Source: Phenylobacterium sp.
GTDB taxonomy: Bacteria > Pseudomonadota > Alphaproteobacteria > Caulobacterales > Caulobacteraceae
Assembly (NCBI RefSeq): GCF_030679875.1
Contig: NZ_JAUXSP010000032.1
Coordinates: 1-64,000, forward strand
DNA: 64,000 nucleotides
Direction: 5' to 3'
Position numbers and translations under genes: made by a program. Of this stretch, positions 35,363 to 43,377 are shown piece after piece. Under the pieces are notes generated by a model. The model saw nothing but the letters and a program-made list of their open reading frames with translations, was not told the origin of the DNA and did no database searches. Each line of letters opens with the position of its first letter. Position 1 is the stretch's first letter.

Positions 35363-36201
35363 AGCAGCAGCCTCGCTGCAGCCGCGCCGATGGCCCCGGG
35401 AAAGCCGAGGACAATGCTGGCGCTGACCATCTCCTGAAGCCCCGCGCCGTCCGTGCGGCTGAAAACCCAGAGGGTGAACAGGCTGACGCTCAGGACGATG
35501 GCGTAGCCCACCAGGCTGAAGCGGGCGAAGATGCTCCAGGCCGGAATGTCCTGTGGCCGGGCCGAGCCGCCCCGAAAGTTGAGCGCGTAGACGAAGGCGT
35601 GCATCAGTCCCAGGGACACCAGGGCCAAGGCGACCGCCTGCCAGGCCGACATCTTGTAGGCGATCAGGACCATCTCCTCGGTCGGCGCCATGTTGAAGGC
35701 GAGGAAGAGCGCGCCGGCCCCCATGAGGAACAGCTCCCCCCAATAGGTCGGCGTATCCCGGTCGCGCTTGCTTTCCGGCTCATCACCCAACTGGCTGCGG
35801 GCCAGCATGGCCCCGAAGCTGCCCGGTACGGTCTGCAGGGCGATCTTTCCAACGACTTCACGGACCGACATGCCCGGGGTGAGAATGCCAAAGATGTAAA
35901 GGGTGACGATGGCGGCCAGGGCGGCGACCAGAAGCACCACCAGGGCGTCGGCCACGTCGTCGCGCAGACGCGCGGTGGGCCGCATGCCCCCGAAGCGCGA
36001 GAGTCCGACCAGAGTCGGGATGGTCAGGCCCAACAGCAGGGCCAGACGCAGCGGGTCCATGTAGAAGCCGAGCTGCCACATCTCCATGGTCATCAGCATC
36101 GGCAGGGCGAAGATCAGCGCTCCGGCGAAGGCGCGTCCCAAGCCCCGCAGGAAGGCGGGGTCGGCCTTGAAGGCGCCCGGTGAGGCGATCATTGTGGACA
36201 T
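35359..36201 (-). CDS. TIGR02587 family integral membrane protein
   Basis: 280 aa with about seven membrane helices. The start FLRGLGRAFAGALIFALPMLMTMEMWQ and the central FLAFNMAPTEEMVLIAYKMS, with charged residues inside a membrane segment, match the TIGR02587/DUF2391 family. No biochemical function is known for the family. Forms a translationally coupled pair with the TIGR02588 gene. Divergent from the second Lrp gene across 220 bases. Confidence 0.82.
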   Translation of the reverse strand: MSTMIASPGAFKADPAFLRGLGRAFAGALIFALPMLMTMEMWQLGFYMDPLRLALLLGLTIPTLVGLSRFGGMRPTARLRDDVADALVVLLVAALAAIVTLYIFGILTPGMSVREVVGKIALQTVPGSFGAMLARSQLGDEPESKRDRDTPTYWGELFLMGAGALFLAFNMAPTEEMVLIAYKMSAWQAVALALVSLGLMHAFVYALNFRGGSARPQDIPAWSIFARFSLVGYAIVLSVSLFTLWVFSRTDGAGLQEMVSASIVLGFPGAIGAAAARLLL

Positions 36202-36363
36202 AGGGCGATCTCATCTGCCGCGCGGCGCGCTTGACCGACAGGTTAGTTCTGAACTCGCCGACCGGTTCCGTGCCCCCGCCGCCTCTCGGCTGTGTGAGCG
36301 CCTGTGTGAGCGCGTGCGCAGCGGGCGTTACGGGGTATGATCCGAAGTCTGAGGCCGACGATC

Positions 36364-36421
36364 TTGACTCTTGCCTGTTCGGCATCCGCTATGCGCATGC
36401 CCGCCGAACGGAGCATAAGAT
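36364..36421 (+). promoter_or_regulatory. conserved leader/promoter of second Lrp gene
   Basis: TTGACT (36364-36369) and TATGCG (36390-36395), 20 bases apart, then CATAAGAT directly before the ATG. It aligns base for base in spacing with the leader of the Lrp gene at 30.6 kb. Confidence 0.5.
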
Positions 36422-36904
36422 ATGCCCAGCCCACTGGACGCCATCGACGTCAAGATCCTGGAGATCCTGCAGCGGGACGCCTCTCTGTCGACGGCGGACC
36501 TGGCTGAGCGCGTGGGTCTTTCGCAGTCGCCCTGCTGGCGTCGCATCCAGCGGCTGAAGGAAGACGGGTACATCAAGGGGACGGTGGCCCTGGTGGACCG
36601 GCACAAGCTGGGCTTCACCATGCAGATCTTCGCCCAGGTGAAAATGACCACGCTGAGCGACGAAGAACGGGCCCACTTTCACCGGGCGATCGAGAACATC
36701 CCCGAGATCCTGGAGTGCTACACGGTCTTTGGGGAGATGGACGCCATGTTGAAAATTCTGGCCCCGGACGTGAACTGGTACCAGGACTTCGTCTTCTCCA
36801 CGATCCTCAAGCTCCCTGGGGTGGTGGATGTCCGCTCCATCGTCACCCTGGCCGATTCCAAGAACACCACCGCTGTGCCGCTGAAGGTCAGGCCCGTCCG
36901 CTGA
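36422..36904 (+). CDS. Lrp/AsnC family transcriptional regulator (copy 2)
   Basis: 160 aa, helix-turn-helix (DASLSTADLAERVGLSQSPC) and AsnC/RAM domain. Paralogue of the regulator at 30625-31107, with substitutions mainly on the surface and near the effector loop (GEMDAMLKILAPD here against GEMDCMMKVLAPD). The HTH recognition helix is unchanged, so the two probably read the same DNA sites. Followed after 121 bases by a class V aminotransferase-fold gene. Confidence 0.94.
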   Translation: MPSPLDAIDVKILEILQRDASLSTADLAERVGLSQSPCWRRIQRLKEDGYIKGTVALVDRHKLGFTMQIFAQVKMTTLSDEERAHFHRAIENIPEILECYTVFGEMDAMLKILAPDVNWYQDFVFSTILKLPGVVDVRSIVTLADSKNTTAVPLKVRPVR

Positions 36905-36957
36905 CCGGCCGGGCGACTAGTTTAGCCGCGCGACGGGCCAGGTGGCGGCGAGTTGGA

Positions 36958-36966
36958 CAAGATAAT
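36958..36966 (+). promoter_or_regulatory. CAAGATAAT element upstream of class V enzyme gene
   Basis: Same 9-mer as at 31159-31167, again between an Lrp gene and the gene it precedes, 60 bases before the start codon at 37026. Confidence 0.35.
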
Positions 36967-37025
36967 GTCGGGCCACAGCCCTACCCTGCCCTGGCCCGGG
37001 CGCCGGGCCGAGTTCAGGGGATGAC

Positions 37026-38276
37026 ATGCTCACACGCCGCAGCCTGATCGCCGCCGCAGCCGCCGGACCAAGCGTGGCGGCCATCGCCCAGGACGCCGCG
37101 GGTCAGGCGCTCGCGCCACCGCAACTGCCGGCCAAGGCCGAATTCGCCGACATGGCCCTGACCTATCTGGATGCCGGCGCCACCCACCCCATGCCGCTGG
37201 GCGCCAAGAGCGCGGTGGAGGCCTATCTGCGCGAGAAGGCCCTCGACGGGTCAGCCCGGCCCATGAGAGTCGGCGCCCAGGAGGCGGAGATGATCGCCGC
37301 CTTCGGGACCCTGGTCGGCGCCGCGCCCGACGAACTCTGCATCGTCCAGTCGACCACCATGGGCGAGAACCTGGCTCTGCTGGCGCTGGGCCTGCCGCAG
37401 GCCGGCGGTCGCATCGTCATCGACGCCCTGCACTTCTTCGGCTCCTTCTACACCTATGGGGAAATGGGCCGGGCCGGGATGGATGTGGTCACCCTGCCCA
37501 TGGAGGCCGATGGCAGGATCGACATGGCCAAGATGGCTCAGGCCATTGATGACAAGACCAGGCTGGTGGCGATCAGCCACGTCTCGACGGTGAATGGTTT
37601 CGAGCATGACCTGAAGGCGGTCTGCGATCTCGCCCATGCTCACGGGGCCTATGTGTTCGCCGACATCATCCACGGCGCCGGGACCACGCCGATTGACCTG
37701 CGCGCGGCGGGCGTCGATTTCGCCGCCAGCGCCTCATACAAGTGGCTGATGGGGGATTTTGGCCTGGCCTTCTTCTACGTGCGCCGCGAGGTGCAGGCGA
37801 AGCTGCGCCGGCCCTGGTGGGGCTACCACCAGCTCGCCAAGTTCCAGACCCATGTCTATCCGCACGACACGCCCGGCGACACGGTGGCGGACTACGAGGC
37901 CATTGATGGGGCGGCAGGCCTGTTCGCCATGGGCGCCGCGCCCTGGACCGGGGTCGTGCAGCTGAACTGGTCGCTGGCCTGGCTGAACCAGGTCGGAGTC
38001 GAGGCCATCCAGGCCTGGCGCCAGCCCATGGTCGACGCCGTCCAGAACGAGCTGCGCGGCCGGGGTTACGCCCCGCTGACGCCGCTGGACAGCCGCACCC
38101 CCCTGATCGCCTTTGCCCTCAAGGACGCCCGGGCCAAGCTGGCCGAGCGGCTGAACGGCGCCAATATCCGCCTGGGCCTGTCACAGAACCGCTTCCGGGT
38201 GTCGCTGGCGGTGTTCAACGACATGAACGACGTGGACCGACTACTGGCGGTCCTGCCGAGGGATCCCCCAGTCTGA
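37026..38276 (+). CDS. exported class V aminotransferase-fold PLP enzyme
   Basis: 416 aa. Isopenicillin-N epimerase/cysteine desulfurase-like fold with PLP lysine Lys239 (SASYKWLMG) and Asp213 in FADIIHGAG. The N-terminus, LTRRSLIAAAAAGPSVAAIAQ, looks like a Tat signal, so this PLP enzyme may be exported folded with its cofactor, an uncommon location. Reaction could be epimerisation, lyase or desulfurase chemistry. Follows the second Lrp gene on the same strand. Confidence 0.87.
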   Translation: MLTRRSLIAAAAAGPSVAAIAQDAAGQALAPPQLPAKAEFADMALTYLDAGATHPMPLGAKSAVEAYLREKALDGSARPMRVGAQEAEMIAAFGTLVGAAPDELCIVQSTTMGENLALLALGLPQAGGRIVIDALHFFGSFYTYGEMGRAGMDVVTLPMEADGRIDMAKMAQAIDDKTRLVAISHVSTVNGFEHDLKAVCDLAHAHGAYVFADIIHGAGTTPIDLRAAGVDFAASASYKWLMGDFGLAFFYVRREVQAKLRRPWWGYHQLAKFQTHVYPHDTPGDTVADYEAIDGAAGLFAMGAAPWTGVVQLNWSLAWLNQVGVEAIQAWRQPMVDAVQNELRGRGYAPLTPLDSRTPLIAFALKDARAKLAERLNGANIRLGLSQNRFRVSLAVFNDMNDVDRLLAVLPRDPPV

Positions 38277-38379
38277 ACCCGCGGGGGCCAGAAAGTCGGG
38301 CAAAGACAAAGGTTCCGGTTGAGCTTCCCGACGGCCTGGGACAGGTTCCGCGCCCCACCTGCGGCTGTGAGCGACCCCG

Positions 38380-39183
38380 ATGAGCCCGTCCCTGTTCTTC
38401 AATCTGCAAGCGACCCACAACCCGCACCGCTGGCTGCTGCCGCTGAGCCCCACGGTCTGCGTGGGACCACCGGACAACCTGTTCATGTTTGGCGGGGTCG
38501 GCATGGCCGCGGCGATTGCAGCCCTGGAACGCACCTGTGGCCGGCCAGCCATCTGGGCGACGGCCCAGTATCTCTCCTATGCCCGGCCGCCCAGCATCGT
38601 GGATCTGGACGTCTGGGTGCCGGCCTCGGGCAAGTACAATAGCCAGGCCCGGGTGATCGGGCATGTGGGGGACAAGGAGATCTTCACGGTCAACGCCGCG
38701 CTTGGCGCCCGGGAGAGCGAGCATTCCACCCAGTGGGTCCAGGCGCCATCGGCGCCGGCGCCGGAGGACTGCGTGGAGGCCGATCACTGGCGGGGCGGCG
38801 GTGATGACCTGCACAGCCGGATCGAGGTCCGCGTCGCCAAGGGCCGCTATGGCGGCGCCACCGCCGGCACCCCCGCCGATGATGGCCGCCTGCTGCTGTG
38901 GATCCGGTCGCGCGAAGGCCTGCCCATCGACTCCACCTTCCTGGCCATCGTGGCCGACTTCGTGCCCGGCGCCCTGGGCAACGCCTTGCAGATGAACGCC
39001 GGCGGCAACAGCCTGGACAACACCATCCGCTACCGCCGGATCGTCCCCACCGACTGGGTGCTCTGCGACATCGCGATCGATGGCGTACACGGCGGGTTTG
39101 GCCATGGGAGCATGGCGCTCTTCGCCCAGGATGGGCAGCTGATGGCCACCGCCAGCCAGTCGATGATCCTGCGGGTCTTCTAG
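38380..39183 (+). CDS. acyl-CoA thioesterase family protein (double hotdog)
   Basis: 267 aa. The first hotdog includes FGGVGMAAAIAALERTCGRPAIW and the pattern AQYLSYARPPSIVDLDV; the second ends FGHGSMALFAQDGQLMATASQS, the TesB-like C-terminal signature. Hydrolyses acyl-CoA thioesters; chain-length preference unknown. It follows the PLP-enzyme gene after 103 bases but shows no link to it, and ends 11 bases before the convergent carbonic-anhydrase-like gene. Confidence 0.82.
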   Translation: MSPSLFFNLQATHNPHRWLLPLSPTVCVGPPDNLFMFGGVGMAAAIAALERTCGRPAIWATAQYLSYARPPSIVDLDVWVPASGKYNSQARVIGHVGDKEIFTVNAALGARESEHSTQWVQAPSAPAPEDCVEADHWRGGGDDLHSRIEVRVAKGRYGGATAGTPADDGRLLLWIRSREGLPIDSTFLAIVADFVPGALGNALQMNAGGNSLDNTIRYRRIVPTDWVLCDIAIDGVHGGFGHGSMALFAQDGQLMATASQSMILRVF

Positions 39184-39194
39184 GCCGCGCCTTC

Positions 39195-39725
39195 TCAAGC
39201 GGTCCGGACAAGCTCCCGGTGATAGCGCTTCCAGTTCTCCACATAGTGGTGGGCCGAGGCGGTGAGGATCCGCGCCTGGCCGTCGGAGACCTCGCGCACC
39301 ACCTTGCCCGGCGCGCCCATGACCAGGCTGTTGTCAGGGATCTCCTTGCCCTCGGTGATCAGGCAGTTGGCGCCGATCAGGCAGTTCTTCCCGATCTTCG
39401 CCCCATTGAGGATGATCGAGCCGATGCCCACCAGGCTGTTGTCGCCGATGGTGCAGCCATGCAGCATGACCAGATGGCCGACGGTGACATCGCGGCCAAT
39501 CGTCAGGGGCGACCCTGAATCGGTGTGAAGAACAGAACCGTCCTGAATATTTGAATTTTCGCCAATGATGATCGGGTCATTGTCGCCACGAAGGGTGGCG
39601 CCAAACCACACCGAGGCGTTCGTCTTGAGGATTACATTCCCCATGACGGCGGCGGTGGGAGCAATCCAGTATTCACCCTCTGGCGGCAGATCCGGAGCCA
39701 CCTCGCCCAAATTAAAGACACTCAT
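39195..39725 (-). CDS. gamma-carbonic anhydrase family protein (left-handed beta helix)
   Basis: 176 aa of hexapeptide repeats ([45 protein letters not shown]). The three metal-binding histidines of the family are present in VLHTD, VGHLV and MLHGC. Members bind zinc or iron, and only some hydrate CO2. The ATG at 39725 is preferred to one at 39740 because GGGGTG precedes it. Probably cytosolic. Confidence 0.9.
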   Translation of the reverse strand: MSVFNLGEVAPDLPPEGEYWIAPTAAVMGNVILKTNASVWFGATLRGDNDPIIIGENSNIQDGSVLHTDSGSPLTIGRDVTVGHLVMLHGCTIGDNSLVGIGSIILNGAKIGKNCLIGANCLITEGKEIPDNSLVMGAPGKVVREVSDGQARILTASAHHYVENWKRYHRELVRTA

Positions 39726-39740
39726 CCGAACACCCCACAT

Positions 39741-40049
39741 CTTGTCGAAAACGTCGCACTTCAGGCCTGGTTAACCAGGCTAGCATCATAATTGCGATGC
39801 GATTCGAAGGGATCATACCCTGACGATCCGCGCCGGACCGGCTTCCGGTCTGAAGGTTCGAGTTGGACGGAGTGCATGGCGCTGCGTTTTCGATCCCGGC
39901 GGGGCTCCCTCGCCATCGATGACCCGACGATGCTCGGGAACGGGTCGCCCCCCGGCGCGCCCCCGGCCCCCCCTCCTTCTCTGTCGTCCTCCCCTCAGGG
40001 GCGGTCCTCCCAGGACTCGCCCCTTTTTCATGCCCCCATGGAGGCTTTG
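39741..40049. other. intergenic/leader region before phoH-like gene
   Basis: Three hundred bases with no separate gene. The PhoH reading frame stays open back to 39792, but the extra residues would be Pro/Ser-rich and unlike the family. A candidate alternative start is the ATG at 39876, which has GGAG close upstream. The left part is less GC-rich and probably holds the divergent promoters. Confidence 0.45.
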
Positions 40050-40811
40050 ATGACCAAGCGTGCCCTGAAGCGACAACTGCGCGAAGGCGCCTTCGACGCC
40101 GAGCAGTTTGAAGATTCGAAAATCCGCCGGCTGCCCATCGAGCGAGGGTGGTCGCCCCTGGGGCCAGGAGAGGAAGGGCGAGATCAGAGCTATCTCAAAA
40201 CCATCAAGGCCAAGTCGCCAGGACAGGAAGAGCTCATCGCGGCGATCGACGCCAAGAACCTGGTGCTGGCGCTAGGCCCCGCCGGCACCGGCAAGACCTA
40301 TCTGGCGATCGCCAAGGCGGTCGAGGCCCTGGAGGCCGGCCGGGTCGGCCGCATCGTTCTGTCGCGTCCAGCGGTGGAAGCCGGGGAATCCATCGGCTTC
40401 CTGCCCGGCGAGATGGAGGACAAGCTCGCCCCCTATCTGCGCCCCCTCTATGACGCCCTGTCTGATCGCATGTCGATGAAGCGGGTCCGGTCCCTGATGG
40501 CCGAGGGCGCCATCGAGATCGCCCCGGTGGGCTTCATGCGCGGCCGCACCCTGAACAACGCCTTTGTGGTCATCGATGAGGCGCAGAACTGCACCTATGT
40601 GCAGCTGAAGATGCTGCTCACCCGCCTGGGCTGGCACTCCACCATGGTGGTCACCGGCGATCCCGCGCAATCGGACCTGCTGCCTGAACTCTCGGGCCTT
40701 GGCCCCGTGGCGGAGAAGCTGGCCACTGTGGACAATATCGCCGTGGTGCGTCTGAAGGACCGCGACATCGTTCGCCACCCCCTGGTGGCCGAGATGCTGG
40801 GCGTCCTCTAG
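40050..40811 (+). CDS. PhoH family P-loop ATPase
   Basis: 253 aa. Walker A GPAGTGKTY (76-84), Walker B VVIDEAQN, and the sensor TGDPAQSDL place it in the PhoH/RNA-helicase-like ATPase group. The start at 40050 is set by GGAGG six bases upstream. This short version lacks the N-terminal PIN or KH domains of some PhoH proteins. Role unclear: RNA metabolism or phosphate stress by family association. Confidence 0.88.
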   Translation: MTKRALKRQLREGAFDAEQFEDSKIRRLPIERGWSPLGPGEEGRDQSYLKTIKAKSPGQEELIAAIDAKNLVLALGPAGTGKTYLAIAKAVEALEAGRVGRIVLSRPAVEAGESIGFLPGEMEDKLAPYLRPLYDALSDRMSMKRVRSLMAEGAIEIAPVGFMRGRTLNNAFVVIDEAQNCTYVQLKMLLTRLGWHSTMVVTGDPAQSDLLPELSGLGPVAEKLATVDNIAVVRLKDRDIVRHPLVAEMLGVL

Positions 40812-40848
40812 GTCAAAGGGGCCGGGGGAATTCAGGCGCCCTCGGCCC

Positions 40849-41445
40849 CTACTCGTTCAGCGCCGCGGCCAGTCCGGCCTTGAGGAAGGCCAGGGCCGCC
40901 TCTCTCGTGGTCTCGGGGGGCCTGCCGACAAGCTCGGCGAGGGACCGGCCAATCAGGCCAACCCCCATGGCGAGAGAGACGGCGACCAGGATCAGGTTGG
41001 TGGCGCGCTCAGGGTTGATCCCTTTCTGGGCCATAGGCCCGGAGATCACCTCCTCCACCGCGGCGCGAACCAGGGTGAGGCGACGGGTCTCACCGGTCAG
41101 CTCAAGCCAGGCGGCGAGGCGGGCGCCGCCGGCGGACTCAAAGGCGTCGAACAAAACCTGCCCTACCCCCTCCAACTGCTCATGCGGATCATCTGGCCGC
41201 TCGGCCTCAAGCACCCGGGCGACCAGTTGGCGGATCATTGCTTCGGCCAGCGCCGTCTGCACCCCATCGATGGAGCCGAAATGGTGCAACACCGTGGCAT
41301 GGGAGACGCCGGCGCCTTTGGCGACGTCCACCAGCTTCAGCGCCTGTGGCCCGTGGTCCACCAGAAGCTGCTCAGCGGCCTGCAGGATGTTCTCGCGGGC
41401 GGCCGCCGGGGAGCGACGCATACGGCGGGCGGCTTCTATTGACAT
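40849..41445 (-). CDS. TetR/AcrR family transcriptional regulator
   Basis: 198 aa. N-terminal helix-turn-helix (about 14-60, ARENILQAAEQLLVDHG then VDVAKGAGVSHATVLHHFGS), C-terminal ligand domain of the TetR type. The ATG at 41445 follows almost directly on a -10 box, so the message is probably leaderless. The promoter overlaps an inverted repeat that would serve as its own operator. Divergent from the PF10118-type gene, its likely target. Confidence 0.92.
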   Translation of the reverse strand: MSIEAARRMRRSPAAARENILQAAEQLLVDHGPQALKLVDVAKGAGVSHATVLHHFGSIDGVQTALAEAMIRQLVARVLEAERPDDPHEQLEGVGQVLFDAFESAGGARLAAWLELTGETRRLTLVRAAVEEVISGPMAQKGINPERATNLILVAVSLAMGVGLIGRSLAELVGRPPETTREAALAFLKAGLAAALNE

Positions 41446-41449
41446 TTTT

Positions 41450-41463
41450 GTAGATAACTCTAC
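41450..41463. promoter_or_regulatory. inverted repeat GTAGA-4-TCTAC, likely TetR operator
   Basis: Perfect 5-bp inverted repeat with a 4-base spacer in the 71-base gap between the divergent TetR and hydrolase genes. It covers the -10 box of the TetR promoter, the expected place for autorepression. Confidence 0.55.
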
Positions 41464-41479
41464 CTTTGAGGCAGGACAA
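41451..41479 (-). promoter_or_regulatory. promoter of the TetR gene, TTGTCC-17-TATCTA
   Basis: On the minus strand TTGTCC (41479-41474) and TATCTA (41456-41451) are 17 bases apart. The TetR start codon begins six bases beyond the -10 box and has no Shine-Dalgarno sequence, so transcription probably begins at or near the ATG. Confidence 0.5.
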
Positions 41480-41516
41480 GTATCGGGTCAGCCGACCCGT
41501 TGCACAGGATCATGCC

Positions 41517-42371
41517 ATGACGCGCAAGACCACGCCCGCCGATGTCGATGTGACCCCTCGGGATATCCATTTCGACGCCAGCCCAACGAATTCCGGCCAC
41601 TGGCTGGACGGGGACCCGGTGGCCACGGCGGTGTTCAACGCCCTGTCGCTGACCTTTCCAGACGGAGAGCGTCTGTTCATGGACGCCGTGCGCCACTATC
41701 GCGACCGGGTCTCAGGCAAGCTCGCCGAAGATGTCCGAGGCTTCATCGCGCAAGAGGCGATCCATTCGCGCGAGCATCACAGTCTCAATCAGCTGATCGA
41801 CCGGGACCGCTATCCCGTGGCCGAGATCGAGGCGCAGGTGCGCGAGCGGGTGGCCTTCAGCCGCGGCCGTGGTCCCATGGCCATGCTGGTCTCCACCATC
41901 GCCCTGGAGCACTTCACCGCCATGATGGCCGAGGTGCACATCCGGCACCGGGACGAACTGTTCCAGAAGACCGATCCCGCCATCGAACGCCTGTGGCGCT
42001 GGCACGCCCTGGAGGAGACCGAGCACAAGGCGGTCGCCTACGACGTCTTCATGGCCGCCACCAAGGACTGGTCGCCCTTCCTTCGCTATCGCCGCCGTTG
42101 CATCGCCATGGCGCTGATCACCATCATGTTCACCCGCAACATCACCCGCTACGCGGCCCGCCTGCTGGAGGCCGACGGCTATACGCCTGAGGCGGCGCTC
42201 AAGGCGGCCAAGCAGTTCGTCTGGGTCAAGCCAGGGCTCTTCCGCCGGGGCTGGAAGACCTACTTCGCCTGGTACCGTCCGGGCTTCCACCCCTGGGACC
42301 AGAAGGCCACGGGGCCCGTTCTGGCGGCCTGGAAGGCGGAGTTCGACGCTGCGGCCTTGAAGGCCGCCTAG
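41517..42371 (+). CDS. metal-dependent hydrolase family protein (PF10118-like)
   Basis: 284 aa, soluble and helical. Several His/Glu pairs of the putative metal site can be seen: FIAQEAIHSREHHSLNQ, TIALEHFTAMM and WRWHALEETEHKAVAYD. These resemble ferritin-like di-metal sites in the predicted metal-dependent hydrolase family. Function is unproven. Divergent from a TetR regulator, which suggests inducible expression. The gene ends by a 4-base overlap with the convergent alpha/beta hydrolase. Confidence 0.8.
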   Translation: MTRKTTPADVDVTPRDIHFDASPTNSGHWLDGDPVATAVFNALSLTFPDGERLFMDAVRHYRDRVSGKLAEDVRGFIAQEAIHSREHHSLNQLIDRDRYPVAEIEAQVRERVAFSRGRGPMAMLVSTIALEHFTAMMAEVHIRHRDELFQKTDPAIERLWRWHALEETEHKAVAYDVFMAATKDWSPFLRYRRRCIAMALITIMFTRNITRYAARLLEADGYTPEAALKAAKQFVWVKPGLFRRGWKTYFAWYRPGFHPWDQKATGPVLAAWKAEFDAAALKAA

Positions 42372-43333
42372 CGCGTCGGCGGAACGCTTCCTCGGCGCTC
42401 GCCGCCTGCGGCGATCACCCGCTTCACGGCGGCGACGATCTCGCTGTTGTGAGCGTGCGAGAGGATGGTGGCGTGGCCCGCGGCGGGAACGGCGGCGTAG
42501 CTGCCGTGATCAGAAGCTTCCACCGGCGCGAGGCGGGCCCGGCCCCACGCCCCGTTAGAGTCAGCCGCGGCGCCGGCCGTCACCACGGCGACCGGCCAGG
42601 CTGGATCCAACCCGCCAGCCGCCCGAGCCATGGCTGCGCTCTCCAGCCAATGGGCGGCTTCGTTGGCGGCGTTGCGAGCATGGCGGCCCGAGACAAAGGC
42701 GGCCTGCTTCTCGCGCACCGCCGGCCCTGCCAGCCCGATCCGATCACCAAGGAAGAACAATGGCTTGGCCAGGCCCAGGCTGATGGCCACGGCCGACCCC
42801 TGAGACAGACTGCCAAAGGTGGTGACGAAGCGGCGAACCAGAGGGATTTGCACCGCCTCTGGCGTGGCGGCGTCCACCAGGACGATGCCGGCGACTCGCT
42901 CTGGGTGACGGGTGGCGAAAAGGCGTACGTGCTGGCCGCCCATGGAGTGGCCCAACAGAACGACAGGCTCATTGATCCTCGCCGCCGCCATCAGGCGTTC
43001 CAGATCGGTGACGACCGCAGCGCTGTCGCGCGGGCGCGGACCAGGATCGGAATAGCCCAGGCCCGCCCGGTCATAGGCGCAACTGCGCACCCCCTCGGCC
43101 GCCAGGGCGTCTTGCAGATCAGCGAAATCAGCGGAAAACCCGAAGGCGCCGGCCTCAAGCCAGACGAGCGGAGCCTGCTCGGGTCCTGCGCAGACCAGTC
43201 GCAGGCGCCGGTCCCCGAGGTCGACCATCTGGCCGCGCACCTCCTTGGGCGAGAACAGGGCCTCGATGACGAGGCCAGTCCCGATCCACAGGACGAGCAG
43301 CGCCCCTACAGCCAGAGCGAAAACCTTCAGCAT
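42368..43333 (-). CDS. alpha/beta hydrolase, membrane-anchored
   Basis: 321 aa. An N-terminal hydrophobic helix (about 5-25) could anchor it or act as a signal. The nucleophile elbow GHSMGG puts the catalytic Ser at residue 130; YDRAGLGYSDPGPRPRD is the usual cap-side motif and a C-terminal AAGHATIL provides the His. Substrate cannot be told (esterase, epoxide hydrolase or haloalkane type). Leftward, 44 bases beyond the hybrid kinase gene. Confidence 0.9.
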   Translation of the reverse strand: MLKVFALAVGALLVLWIGTGLVIEALFSPKEVRGQMVDLGDRRLRLVCAGPEQAPLVWLEAGAFGFSADFADLQDALAAEGVRSCAYDRAGLGYSDPGPRPRDSAAVVTDLERLMAAARINEPVVLLGHSMGGQHVRLFATRHPERVAGIVLVDAATPEAVQIPLVRRFVTTFGSLSQGSAVAISLGLAKPLFFLGDRIGLAGPAVREKQAAFVSGRHARNAANEAAHWLESAAMARAAGGLDPAWPVAVVTAGAAADSNGAWGRARLAPVEASDHGSYAAVPAAGHATILSHAHNSEIVAAVKRVIAAGGERRGSVPPTR

Positions 43334-43377
43334 GACTCGCTCCGGGCGAAATATTCTTCCTCCCTTAGCCTCGGGCT

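Noticed and set aside
39792..40049. N-terminal extension of the PhoH-like protein
   Set aside because: The frame is open, but the extra residues are low-complexity Pro/Ser and the GGAGG-led ATG at 40050 gives the family length. Kept only as an alternative.
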